Below the pieces are notes generated by a model. That model was not told the origin of the DNA. It saw only the letters and a list, made by a program, of their open reading frames with translations, and did no database searches. The position numbers and the translations under genes are program-made. From Pycnococcus provasolii (lineage: Eukaryota > Chlorophyta > Pseudoscourfieldiophyceae > Pseudoscourfieldiales), in NCBI GenBank assembly GCA_049487715.1, contig CP150550.1, forward strand, positions 434,001 through 498,000: a stretch of DNA of 64,000 nt, given 5' to 3'. Each line of letters starts with the position of its first letter. Position 1 is the stretch's first letter. This document shows, in pieces, positions 55,706 through 64,000 of the stretch.

Positions 55706-57994
55706 ATGGCGCCTTCTCGAACTCCTTCGGACCGCCTATGTCGTGGGTCTTCGTCAGGATGTCGGGCCACACCAAAGCGTTTCGGGCACCCTCTTGCTGT
55801 TGTGTGTCGTCGTACGTCTCTCTCATCTCGGCAGCAGCAGCATTTGCTTAATCCTGTGTTTTCTCGTACCTGCTTTCGTCGTCGTTCATTTCGTCCTCCT
55901 TTTTCCCCCCGCTCGTCATCCTCGTCATCCTCGTCAGGCTCGTGCTCTTCGGATTTTGAGGATTCGGAGGATTTAGAGGAGACCTCCTCGCTCTCCGCTA
56001 ACTCGCCGCGACCTGGTAAGCCTTTGTATAGGTCGTCGTGGAACGCTGTCGAGGCGTGGAGACAAGATCTGGACGGAGATCTGGACGACTCCTCGGATGA
56101 TGAAACGACTCCACCTCCAGGTCCTCAGGAAGATTATTTGTACGAGCTAGGAAGGCAGTCTTCAAACATGAACATTGACATGGGTGCCAACTCCAAGTTC
56201 CTCGACAGCAAGTTTGCGGGACAAAACAGCAACTTCACCATGGGCGCGGAGAGCGACATCGCGTCAGGGAGGTACAGATTTCGGGAAGGGAAGGAGTACA
56301 TCCGCGAGTTCGCGAACCTTGGTGAGGCGAGCCGCTACTACGTGTCCCCGCGATTCGTCGACCGCATCGCGCTGCACGTCGTCAAAAACGTCATGGCGCA
56401 GCAAGAAAAAACAGCAAGGAACATCCCTCTCATCCTCGGCATCTGGGGAGAAAAGGGACAGGGGAAGACGTTCCAGCTCGAGCTGACTTGCCGCGTCATG
56501 GGCATGACGCCCGTCGTCATGTCCGCCGGCGAACTCGAAGACGAGGAGGCTGGACGACCTGGACAGCTCATTCGAGAGAGGTACCGCGCAGCCGCAAATC
56601 TCATGAAGCGTGCGGGGAAGATGAGCTGCCTCATCATCAATGACGTTGACGCTGGCGTCGGACGCATGGGAGATAACCAGTACACGGTAAACTGCCAGAT
56701 GGTGATGGGAACGCTTATGAACATTTGCGACCACCCCGAACGCGTCAGCGGGGGAGGAGATTGGCTCGAGGGCGATACCTTGCCGCGAACGCCAATCATC
56801 GTCACAGGCAACGATCTCTCCACGCTGTACGCGCCACTCATTCGCGACGGGCGCATGGATAAGTTCTTCTGGAATCCTAATCGTGACGACATGAGAGGTA
56901 CACTGTCGGTTCTCTTCGACGGCGACGGTTACACCGCAGAGCAGCTCGATCAACTGCTGGATGCCTTCCCTAAGAAGTCGATGGACTTCTTTGGCGCACT
57001 TCGCGCGCGAACGTTCGACGACGCCATTCGCCAGTGGTGCTTGGACATGTGCGGCGGCGTGAAGCTGGAGTGGGATGCGAAGGTTGATTTGAAGTGGCTG
57101 AATACGCTCGTGACGGAAAAGGGGCGCGCGTCGCTGCCGCGCTTCGAAGCGCCGCCGCCGAGCCTTGAGAGACTGATTGAACTTGGCAACGACCTCGACA
57201 GGCAGGCTCGACTCGTGGAAGAGGAGAACCTTGCGATGGATTACTTCAAAAATCTCGAGTTTGAGCTTGAACCTCATGAGCTTGCGGCACAGAAGCAAGC
57301 GGAGGAGGAAGAGCGCCGTCGTCGCGCGATTGCGCAGGGAGCGGCGCAAGGCTCGCTGCGCATTGCACAGGATAGTGCGGCGGCGAAGGAAGTCGCGGCT
57401 TTGGCGGAGGACGTCGTGGAGCAGGTCAAGATCATGCAGGAGGAGGCTGCCGCAAGAGCGGCAGAGGAAGAGGCTGCCGCCGCGGCTGCAAATGCATGGA
57501 CGCACCCGTGGCCGCGCCTCAAGCCTGATGATGCTCATGCTCGTGTCTTCGACGATGGGTGGACTTGGGTGGACATTCGAACGGCGAAGGAGTTCAATCG
57601 TGAAACGCTCGCAAAGGCGGTAAGCGTGCCGTCTGCTGTGTTCACCGGAACAACGATGCTCGATTGGGCTACCGAGGCGGTGCCGCTTGCTGAATTCCGA
57701 GATGCGCTTAGCGCCTCCATCCCCAACCACGCGGAGACCAGGGTGGTAGCGATCCCACCGACGGATGACAACGAAGCGTCTCTGGCGGCACTAGCTGCCA
57801 TGCACGACCTCGGCTTTGCAGAATTCGCGCAGGTGACATCGTTCGACGACTACTGCTTCAATTACACGCCCGTCGGCAAGAAAAGGCCTCCGGTGGGAAG
57901 TCATGTTCATGTTCCCGGTGCTCCAGGGACTGTTTGCGTAGGCAGCGACCTCCCCGTGGTGCACAAGGAGAGCGCACGTACAATAAAGAATTGA
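55706..57994 (+). CDS. Rubisco activase-like AAA+ protein with rhodanese-like C-terminus
   Basis: A 762-residue AAA+ protein, nearly twice the length of normal Rubisco activase. The AAA+ core resembles green-type activase: Walker A GEKGQGKT (248-255), Walker B LIINDVDAG (309-317), TGND (367-370), the LYAPLIRDGRMDKFFWNP arginine-finger region (374-391) and MDFFGALRAR. The N-terminus is a Ser/Arg/Phe-rich transit-type leader. After a Glu/Ala-rich coiled coil (about 505-590) comes a rhodanese-like domain (590-745) starting WVDIRTAKEFNRETL; the active-site Cys loop is absent, so it should not transfer sulfur. It is probably a plastid remodelling ATPase of the RCA2-like type; activity on Rubisco is unproven. 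TGTAA lies at 58028-58032. Confidence 0.88.
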   Translation: MAPSRTPSDRLCRGSSSGCRATPKRFGHPLAVVCRRTSLSSRQQQHLLNPVFSRTCFRRRSFRPPFSPRSSSSSSSSGSCSSDFEDSEDLEETSSLSANSPRPGKPLYRSSWNAVEAWRQDLDGDLDDSSDDETTPPPGPQEDYLYELGRQSSNMNIDMGANSKFLDSKFAGQNSNFTMGAESDIASGRYRFREGKEYIREFANLGEASRYYVSPRFVDRIALHVVKNVMAQQEKTARNIPLILGIWGEKGQGKTFQLELTCRVMGMTPVVMSAGELEDEEAGRPGQLIRERYRAAANLMKRAGKMSCLIINDVDAGVGRMGDNQYTVNCQMVMGTLMNICDHPERVSGGGDWLEGDTLPRTPIIVTGNDLSTLYAPLIRDGRMDKFFWNPNRDDMRGTLSVLFDGDGYTAEQLDQLLDAFPKKSMDFFGALRARTFDDAIRQWCLDMCGGVKLEWDAKVDLKWLNTLVTEKGRASLPRFEAPPPSLERLIELGNDLDRQARLVEEENLAMDYFKNLEFELEPHELAAQKQAEEEERRRRAIAQGAAQGSLRIAQDSAAAKEVAALAEDVVEQVKIMQEEAAARAAEEEAAAAAANAWTHPWPRLKPDDAHARVFDDGWTWVDIRTAKEFNRETLAKAVSVPSAVFTGTTMLDWATEAVPLAEFRDALSASIPNHAETRVVAIPPTDDNEASLAALAAMHDLGFAEFAQVTSFDDYCFNYTPVGKKRPPVGSHVHVPGAPGTVCVGSDLPVVHKESARTIKN

Positions 57995-58063
57995 TAACGC
58001 AACGTGCATCACATTGATAATTTTGTATGTAACATTTTCATTTTACTATTAGAATTTACAGAA

Positions 58064-60262
58064 TCAACGCTTGCGCCCAGTCAGGCGGACGCGCTCAACA
58101 TTTAGTGGTGCCTGCTCCGGATTGGAATCAGCAATCGCCTCCTGCATTGCACGCAACGCGGGCGCCCACACGTCATCTCCACCCACACCCACAGCATCAA
58201 GCACCCACCAAGCCTCGTCATCCCCTCCCGCGTCAAATGCCACGCCAAGCGTTGGCGATGTGGGCGTGAGCGCGGCCGGTCCCGAATCGTCGTCAACAGG
58301 CCTCGACGTGGGACGCTCAAACAAGCACAGGCGCCGAACCAGGTGCGCGGGTTTGCTGTCGGCAAACAGCAGGTACGCCTGCTTGGATGATGGGGTTAAG
58401 CTGCCGGCGCCGCTTCCACTGCTACGGCGCCGCCAGCGCTTCCACCACTTCTTTTTCGAGGAACCGCTGACATCATTCACCGCAAAGCGCCACACACGCT
58501 CTTCCATGAGGTATAGCGTCTTGCCAACCACGGCAAGTGCATGCCACTGTTCACAGTGACGCACGGCAACTCGCGCGGTTGTGAAGCACCTGAGGCTTTG
58601 CGCCCTTCCTTCCGCGTCCAGTCCAGCGGCTGTCTCCAGAGCGCTCACCTGTTCCTTCTCCCAGCTAGTGATGTTCACAGCCTCCTCGGCATTCGCGAGG
58701 CTAGCAATCGCACGCCTCGCGCGCACTGGACATCCCGTGAGCAAAAGCAGCGCCTTCTCCTCACGACTTGGTGTGTGTGGCTCTATGCGAAGCAGCTGCA
58801 GTGCAACGCCAGCCACGACGTGGATGAGTGGCTCACCGTCTGGCACGGCGTATCGGTGCAGCACCGACATCGGACTCCGCGAGGTCACGAGGTAGATGGC
58901 ATGGCTACCAGCGCACGCAGCAGTGGATTCCGGTAGGCGTGTCACGCAAAGAGCGACGGGAATCTCGGAGCAGGCGCACGCCTCGCCAAGGCTTGGCGTT
59001 ACGCGCACGAGGCCATCGACGAAGCTACCTTGCAGGATCTCTTCCTCTTCTCGGCCCTCCTCTTGCAGGAGTGCAGCAAACCCCACCTCGCCTGTTGTTG
59101 TTGGTTTCGATGTGGCGATTATTTGCGAAGGTGGTGGTGACGACTCCTCGTAGCGCTTTGTTTCGTCAAATGCGGAAAGTGCTGACTGTGGATTTGGTGT
59201 TGGTGGTAGTGTCGTTGGTAGTGGTGCCATCACCACGCTCGTCGTCGTTTCTGGTGTGGTTGCAGCAGGCATCTGTGTTGTGGGTGGTGGTGATGAGGAA
59301 GGCGGTGTTGTTGGCGGTGGCGACGACTCCTCGTCGTCTTGTATATCGTCGAAGGAAAGCAAGCGGCGGGTGGCCTGCAGCGCCTCTGCTTCTGGTGGTG
59401 GTTGCGGTGATTGTGGGGGTGTTATCGTCGCCGTCGTCGCGCTCGTCGGTACGGGTGCGGGTGCCGGTGCCGGTGCCGGTGCCGGTGCTGCCCCAAACCA
59501 CCCATCCGCAAGCAATCCGCTCACCGCCGCAGCGGCTGACGAGCGTGCGGTTGCAGTCGTTGTGACAGATGCGCTTCGCGACCGTGGTTCGAAGAGTTCA
59601 GCTAGAGACGACGACGACGACTCGGCAGCGCTTCGTGACCGTGGTTGCGGTTCTGAAGACGACGACGACCCCGACTCCTCTGACTCGGCAGCATCGTCGT
59701 CGGACGACTCGGCAGCATCGTCGTCGGACGACTCTTCGAGAAGAAAGGATGCGAATCCCGGTCGTTCTGTCGCTGTGTATGCGCCTACTTTCCTTAAGGC
59801 GCGTTGTAGTGCGTATGCGTCTCCGACGTGTTTGAGAGGTTTGAGGTCAGCGGCGGTGGGTAGGTATGAGCGCGACGGCGAGCCCCGCGCCCACGCTAAG
59901 TCGGAAGGGTGCGGCCGAATTCCAGGTGAGCCCGCCATGTTCGGCGCCGAGCTTGGTGGTGTGTTGTACCCGTTGGCATTCGCACCTCCCAGGCTGTTAT
60001 GTGCCAATAATGCGCCGGTATCCATGGGGTTCGTTGGGTTCGCATCGTCCGGCGCTTCTTCCGGACGCAGAGAGCCGTCACCTCGTCGTCCTTCCCCATG
60101 AAGGTGTCCCAGAGACATCGACATCGACGTCGACATCGACGGTGGTGTTCCGTAGCTCATGGACGTTCCCAGGTGCATCTCGTCTGCAAGATTATCCAAG
60201 AGGACCATGCGAGCTTGACGGCGTTGAGGCCTACTCTTAGGCCGAGTGAAATCTGACGCCAT
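58064..60262 (-). CDS. Large low-complexity protein with folded C-terminus, unknown
   Basis: A 732-residue protein I do not recognise. The first 440 residues are low complexity: Met/Ser-rich, an ESSDDDAA duplication, Ser/Arg patches, an AP dipeptide run and long Pro/Thr stretches. The last 290 residues look folded, with mixed hydrophobic strands (ALCVTRLPESTAACAGSHAIYL, HALAVVGKTLYLMEERVWRF) that could form a beta-propeller or PH-like module. I start at the ATG at 60262; the frame opens three codons upstream with GTG. TTACA for its 3' end lies at 58056-58060. No membrane segment or catalytic motif is apparent. Confidence 0.65.
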   Translation of the reverse strand: MASDFTRPKSRPQRRQARMVLLDNLADEMHLGTSMSYGTPPSMSTSMSMSLGHLHGEGRRGDGSLRPEEAPDDANPTNPMDTGALLAHNSLGGANANGYNTPPSSAPNMAGSPGIRPHPSDLAWARGSPSRSYLPTAADLKPLKHVGDAYALQRALRKVGAYTATERPGFASFLLEESSDDDAAESSDDDAAESEESGSSSSSEPQPRSRSAAESSSSSLAELFEPRSRSASVTTTATARSSAAAAVSGLLADGWFGAAPAPAPAPAPAPVPTSATTATITPPQSPQPPPEAEALQATRRLLSFDDIQDDEESSPPPTTPPSSSPPPTTQMPAATTPETTTSVVMAPLPTTLPPTPNPQSALSAFDETKRYEESSPPPSQIIATSKPTTTGEVGFAALLQEEGREEEEILQGSFVDGLVRVTPSLGEACACSEIPVALCVTRLPESTAACAGSHAIYLVTSRSPMSVLHRYAVPDGEPLIHVVAGVALQLLRIEPHTPSREEKALLLLTGCPVRARRAIASLANAEEAVNITSWEKEQVSALETAAGLDAEGRAQSLRCFTTARVAVRHCEQWHALAVVGKTLYLMEERVWRFAVNDVSGSSKKKWWKRWRRRSSGSGAGSLTPSSKQAYLLFADSKPAHLVRRLCLFERPTSRPVDDDSGPAALTPTSPTLGVAFDAGGDDEAWWVLDAVGVGGDDVWAPALRAMQEAIADSNPEQAPLNVERVRLTGRKR

Positions 60263-60572
60263 GAATGACACTGGTCACCACCAACCACGACGCAGTCAAC
60301 CAACCAGAGCCACAATGGAAACGAAACGCTTCGAAGAATCGGGCGCGTGGCATAACCGCAAAAGGAGAAACGCGGGGAACGAAAGGGTTGTAAACCCTAA
60401 CATCTGCTTTTAGGGTTACGGGGCTCTAGCAAAAAGCTAGCAAAACAGTTTGTAGAGGCTATTAGGGATCTGCTATCCCAAAATCCTGCGCCATTTCACT
60501 TTCACGCCCTTCCGCCGCCATAGCGTGTATCCTGGTGGTGCTGTATCTAGACTACTCCAACCTTGGAGGAGT
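60263..60572. promoter_or_regulatory. Divergent promoter region, unknown gene / NEF1-like
   Basis: About 310 bases. AACCCTAA at 60393-60400 and TTAGGGTT at 60410-60417 form a hairpin with a 9-nt loop, and CTAGC-AAAAA-GCTAG follows at 60426-60440. No gene. Confidence 0.65.
60393..60417. repeat. Telomere-motif hairpin
   Basis: AACCCTAA, then CATCTGCTT, then TTAGGGTT. The stem itself is the telomere-like motif. It sits between divergent genes. Confidence 0.85.
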
Positions 60573-63500
60573 ATGTCTGCCATACCTCCAGGCATGTCTC
60601 CTGGCATGTCCGCGCGCTCTACCAGTAGTGGTCATACAACAACAACAGGAGTACTTGACACAGCATCATCCCACAAGCATTCGCGTGGTCCGATGGGCGG
60701 TCCGCCAGGGCACGCGCACGTGCCGCAAGTGCGTGCGTCCTCAACAACTGGAGGGGGGCGCTCTTCCTCTATAACGTCCGTGTCGCGCTCGCGATCGTTC
60801 CCGCTTTCGCACTCACGCTCGGATTCGCGGGCAAAATGATCACGGGACTACTCATGGTTGGTGGAATGACCGCATACGTGCTCGAATCTGCTAGAGCACC
60901 CGCGGCGTCACTAGGTGTCGCATGGGCGTTCCTGGCGACGGCGAACGCTGCGCAGTGGTTCACAGCACCATCGCACGTCGCGTCGTCAACAGCAGCACCG
61001 ACCGTGCCCTCGCTCATCAACGTCGCGCAGCAGCTCCTCGTGTCCCTCCTGCACCTCATGGTAGGCGCATGGTTTACGCTGCAGTTCAAATTCATACCCG
61101 TGCGGTACCCTGCAATCGCCCAGGCGTGCGAACACGTGCTCTTCGGACTCTCCCCGCTCGTGTGTGCAGCCGTGCTCACGTGGGGTGCGATGCTCGCCAC
61201 GGGTGCAGCGGCGGCGCCGTTCGTGTACTTGTGCATGTCATCCGTCTTTTACCTGGCGTTCGGAACGCCGCAGCCGTCGAGCTTTCAGCGAGCTGGACGT
61301 GTCGCAATCGGAGGAGGGAACAAGCTCGGGTTCCGAGGAGATGCAACCGGCTTGGCGTCGACGCGTGCAGGAGCAGCAGCCGCCGCCTTCGCATATGCCG
61401 TGCTCCCGGCGGCACTCCAGCTGGCGATCCACCTTGGTCCCATCCTGCGGTTAGACACGACGGAGATATGCAGTCTGCTGCTGCTAGGCACCGCGCCGAT
61501 GGTCGTGCTCGCGCTGAGCGCGCCGTACGGAAGCCTGTGGTGGCTCGGCCTCGAGGGCTTCTCGCTCGACGTGCTTCGGCACACAGCACTGCTCGTCGGC
61601 CTGATCGGGCTTGTCGCCGGCTTTGAAGGCCGCGTGGTTTTTGCATCGTTCGGGCAGTACATACACGTGCCGTCGCCATGGAGCTACCTTCTCGTAACGC
61701 CCGCTCTATACGCCGGCGCCGCGCTCTTCGCCAGCCACTTCACTGGCGCGCTCGGGGGCACCGTCGATCTCACCGTCGCCGGAATGCTCGCGGTGGGCGC
61801 CGCGGGCGCTGGTGCATTCGCGATGGGCGTGCCGCTCCCTGTGATGCCCGCACCTCTTGTCGCCGCCGCCGGCTTCGCCCTCTACTACGAGAGCGGACTT
61901 CTGCGCGACTACCTGCTGTTCGCGCTTGGCGCGCTGCTGTTCATGGTTTGGTTCGTGCAGCACAATTTCTGGTTCGTGGATCTCGACGTCGGCGGGCGAC
62001 CTGTGCACCACATCTGCCGCGACGTGCTCGTGTCGACCGCGCTCGTGCTGCTCGCCTGCGGCGTGTCGGCGTGCCGCGTCGACGCGCACGCCATCGGAGC
62101 GGCGTTCGTTGCAAGCGGTACGTTCTTCACGCACCTCGAGGCTGGGCTGTATCGCCTGAGCTGGGCCTCGGCAGGCCATGGCGAGGTGGTGTATCCAGCC
62201 TGGCTCGTCGCGGTGACGAGCTTCGCGGGCGTCGCAGCCGTGCGCGCACTAAGTGGCGGTGGGCGCCTTCCAGGCTGGGCCGCGTGGGCTCTGCAGTGCA
62301 CAATGGCGGGTAAGGTGGCCGTGCTTGTGGCGCCCGAAACGTCGCTTTACGTCGCGGTGACAGTGCTCGTCGTCGCCGCGACGCTGCCTTCGATTCTGCT
62401 CGCCGCGAGAGCAAAGGTCAAGGCGGAGATGGGCGCGAGCAGTGGGATGGTGGGTGCTGCGCTGAGCGCGCACGCCAGGCAGGCGCAGCGCATGTCCGCG
62501 CCGCAGGCGTGGGCGCACGCGACAATCTGCTGGGCGATAGTGGCGTGGAATCGCTTCGCATTCTTCGAGGCGCTGCAGGTCATTTTCGGCCGTCGGCCGA
62601 GCGACGCGCTCCTGATTGGATGCCTTCTCGGCCTTGCGGGCGGGAGCATCCTCCCCGCCGCGGCTGGGCACCTGCCAACGCACAGCACACTGCGTCGCCT
62701 TGGCCTGCTCATGTGCGCCGGCGGCGTGCTGATGGTGATTCTCGCGCCGCCGCTGCCGATGCAGGGCATGGCGTATTGCCCACACTTCCTGCCCATGCAC
62801 CTGTGCCCGCGATTGTGGGACGAGGCACACGTGCCGTTCCATGCGCACGACGATCCTGCAATCTATGGCATGGGTGCCGCAGGTGCACGCGAGCACTGGG
62901 CACGTTGGCTTCTCGTGATGCCGCTCGCCTCGTCGCTTGTTGGCGCCAGCGGACTCCTTCCCGCGAGCCGCTCGGGCGTTTCGAAGGGATTCCTGACTGT
63001 GGCAAGCGGAGCGGCGATTGGGTGGTACGCAGCCCTCGAGCTGCTGCCTGGCTACGGCTTCATCCTGCACAGCCTGGTTGGTGGATCTTGCGCGGCAGCC
63101 GCGGCATTCTGCGTGTTCCTTCTCGCTCGTGGACCCGCGAGTCCCGCGGCGTCTCCCATTCTTGCGCTCCTCATCATGGTTGTATTCGTGAGCATACCGG
63201 CCGCGTTTGCACTCGTCACGTATTTCCCACCCGAAGCGCTCGACGCCGTGCGGGAGAACGTGCTGAGAAAGAGTGGAATGGATTCGGCGAGCGAGGCGCG
63301 CAGCTCGCTTCTGGTTGTCAATGCATGCGTGATGGCAGCGCTGGCGCTCGCCATCAAGCTCAGGCAGAGCCGCGAGTCGTCTCGCGACGATCGCGGGCCT
63401 GGTATCAAGTCGCACGGCATGGCGTACCCCAGACAATCGTCCGACGCCACGCTGCGGCGGATCGGCCTGGCTTGGCTGCCGACGATGTGCAATGCCTGCG

Positions 63501-64000
63501 CGACGCTTGCATTTGTGTTTGGCCTTTGCTACGCGGAGGCTGACGGTGGCGAGGCTGTTTCTGTGCCCGGCTTTCTGCTGCACCGCGACGGCGCGGCGCT
63601 GTGTCTGGCCCCTCTCTTCCTACTGCTTTGCTCGGACTCGATGCTGCTCCAGCGATTTGCCCACCGCCAGCGATACGCGCCGCCCGTCGCCGTCGCGGCA
63701 GCAAGCTTGGCGCTTTCCGCGGCGCGGCAGGTTGCCGCCGGCAGATACGCGGCTGAACGGCACATCGCCGTGCACGGCGATGGCGTGGACTTTGTCTGGA
63801 CATTGCGGAATGCACTTTGCCTGCTTTGCGCGCTTCCTAGCCTCGCGCTGTTCGTGCGCTTCCTTTGGGAGCGCGGCGTGCTCGGCGACACCGCGCTATT
63901 GCTGGCGACTCCGCTGAATGCCGCGCCGCTCCTGTTCAGCGACCTTTCCACGACGCGCGCGCTCGCGGTGCTGGGCGTCGCGTGCGCGTGCGTACAGTAC
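60573..64000 (+). CDS. NEF1: NEF1-like multi-pass membrane protein, partial
   Basis: A frame open from 60659 to the window end with no stop, about 1,100 residues of highly hydrophobic sequence with roughly 20 or more TM segments. It matches plant NO EXINE FORMATION 1, a plastid-integrity and pollen-wall membrane protein: ALFLYNVRVALAIVPAFALT, FEGRVVFASFGQYIHVPSP, GAAGAGAFAMGVPLP and FEALQVIFGRRPSDALLIG are collinear with it. Homology starts about 75 bases before the first in-frame ATG (60836), so the true start is probably the ATG at 60573 in another frame (MSAIPPGMSPGM, Ser-rich). A short intron is needed, for instance about 47 nt ending near 60677. The 3' end lies beyond the window. Confidence 0.82.

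Noticed and set aside
62509-63543. 344-codon plus-strand frame at the right end
   Set aside because: It is a +2 shadow of the NEF1-like frame, which has clear homology and TM periodicity.
62249-63583. 444-codon minus-strand frame at the right end
   Set aside because: It is antisense to the NEF1-like coding frame, Arg/His-rich and without domains.
1-64000. tRNA, rRNA, transposon and CRISPR features
   Set aside because: I found no tRNA B-box in a cloverleaf context, no rRNA, no transposase or reverse transcriptase, and no spaced repeat array. A tRNAscan or repeat-library search would be decisive.

Overview
The window is nuclear DNA of a unicellular alga, most likely a green one (Viridiplantae, prasinophyte-like). 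Four things point there. SufB is nuclear-encoded with a serine-rich transit-type N-terminus, whereas red-lineage algae keep sufB in the plastid. There are plant-type genes: Rubisco activase-like, two plastid-type ABC1 kinases, a POLLUX channel, a NEF1 homologue, WAV2, an Hsp101 with an acidic tail and a DUF1990 protein. About half of the genes have TGTAA, the chlorophyte poly(A) signal, just after the stop. Plastid-type N-termini lack the signal peptide plus ASAFAP motif of stramenopiles. The species cannot be fixed from sequence alone. Genes are dense and almost all single-exon; two need one very short intron of about 40-50 nt.

Layout, left to right. 1-8.4 kb: small membrane protein, SufB, ABC1 kinase, EF-hand membrane protein. 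8.7-19 kb: POLLUX-type channel carrying a large calcium-binding TSP3-like array, a Cys-rich single-pass membrane protein, the Pumilio protein NOP9, and the ciliary protein ARMH1. 19.3-30.6 kb: divergent pyruvate kinase, OSA1-type ABC1 kinase, proteasome alpha-6, a small coiled-coil membrane protein, Hsp101 and an LLPH-like nucleolar protein. 31.6-45.5 kb: ankyrin K+ channel, DAW1, DUF1990 protein, plastid membrane protein, a Gln-rich unknown, a Tat-signal SDR, Derlin, glycerol kinase and a MYND protein. 45.6-64 kb: RAPTOR, radial-spoke R2D2 protein, TFIIS-N protein, WAV2/ABHD13, Rubisco activase-like protein fused to a rhodanese-like domain, a large unknown, and a NEF1-like membrane protein that runs off the right edge.

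The genes are mixed housekeeping, plastid and motility genes rather than one pathway. ARMH1, DAW1 and the radial-spoke protein imply a flagellate stage. RAPTOR implies TOR signalling. POLLUX, the K+ channel and the EF-hand protein point to ion and Ca2+ signalling. No transposon, rRNA, tRNA or CRISPR array was found.

The most striking non-coding feature is the placement of telomere-like CCCTAA/TTAGGG blocks. They lie in most divergent promoter regions, often inside or beside inverted repeats, and no tandem array lies in any of the twelve convergent gaps. One, at 44460-44558, is a near-perfect hairpin of two 33-bp arms around a 33-nt telomeric core. Related AAACCCCGAAT motifs and an 18-bp GGTCGGGGGATYTGGTCG element sit in promoters with no, or only degenerate, telomere arrays. 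Two unrelated genes share a 31-bp element just after their stop codons.
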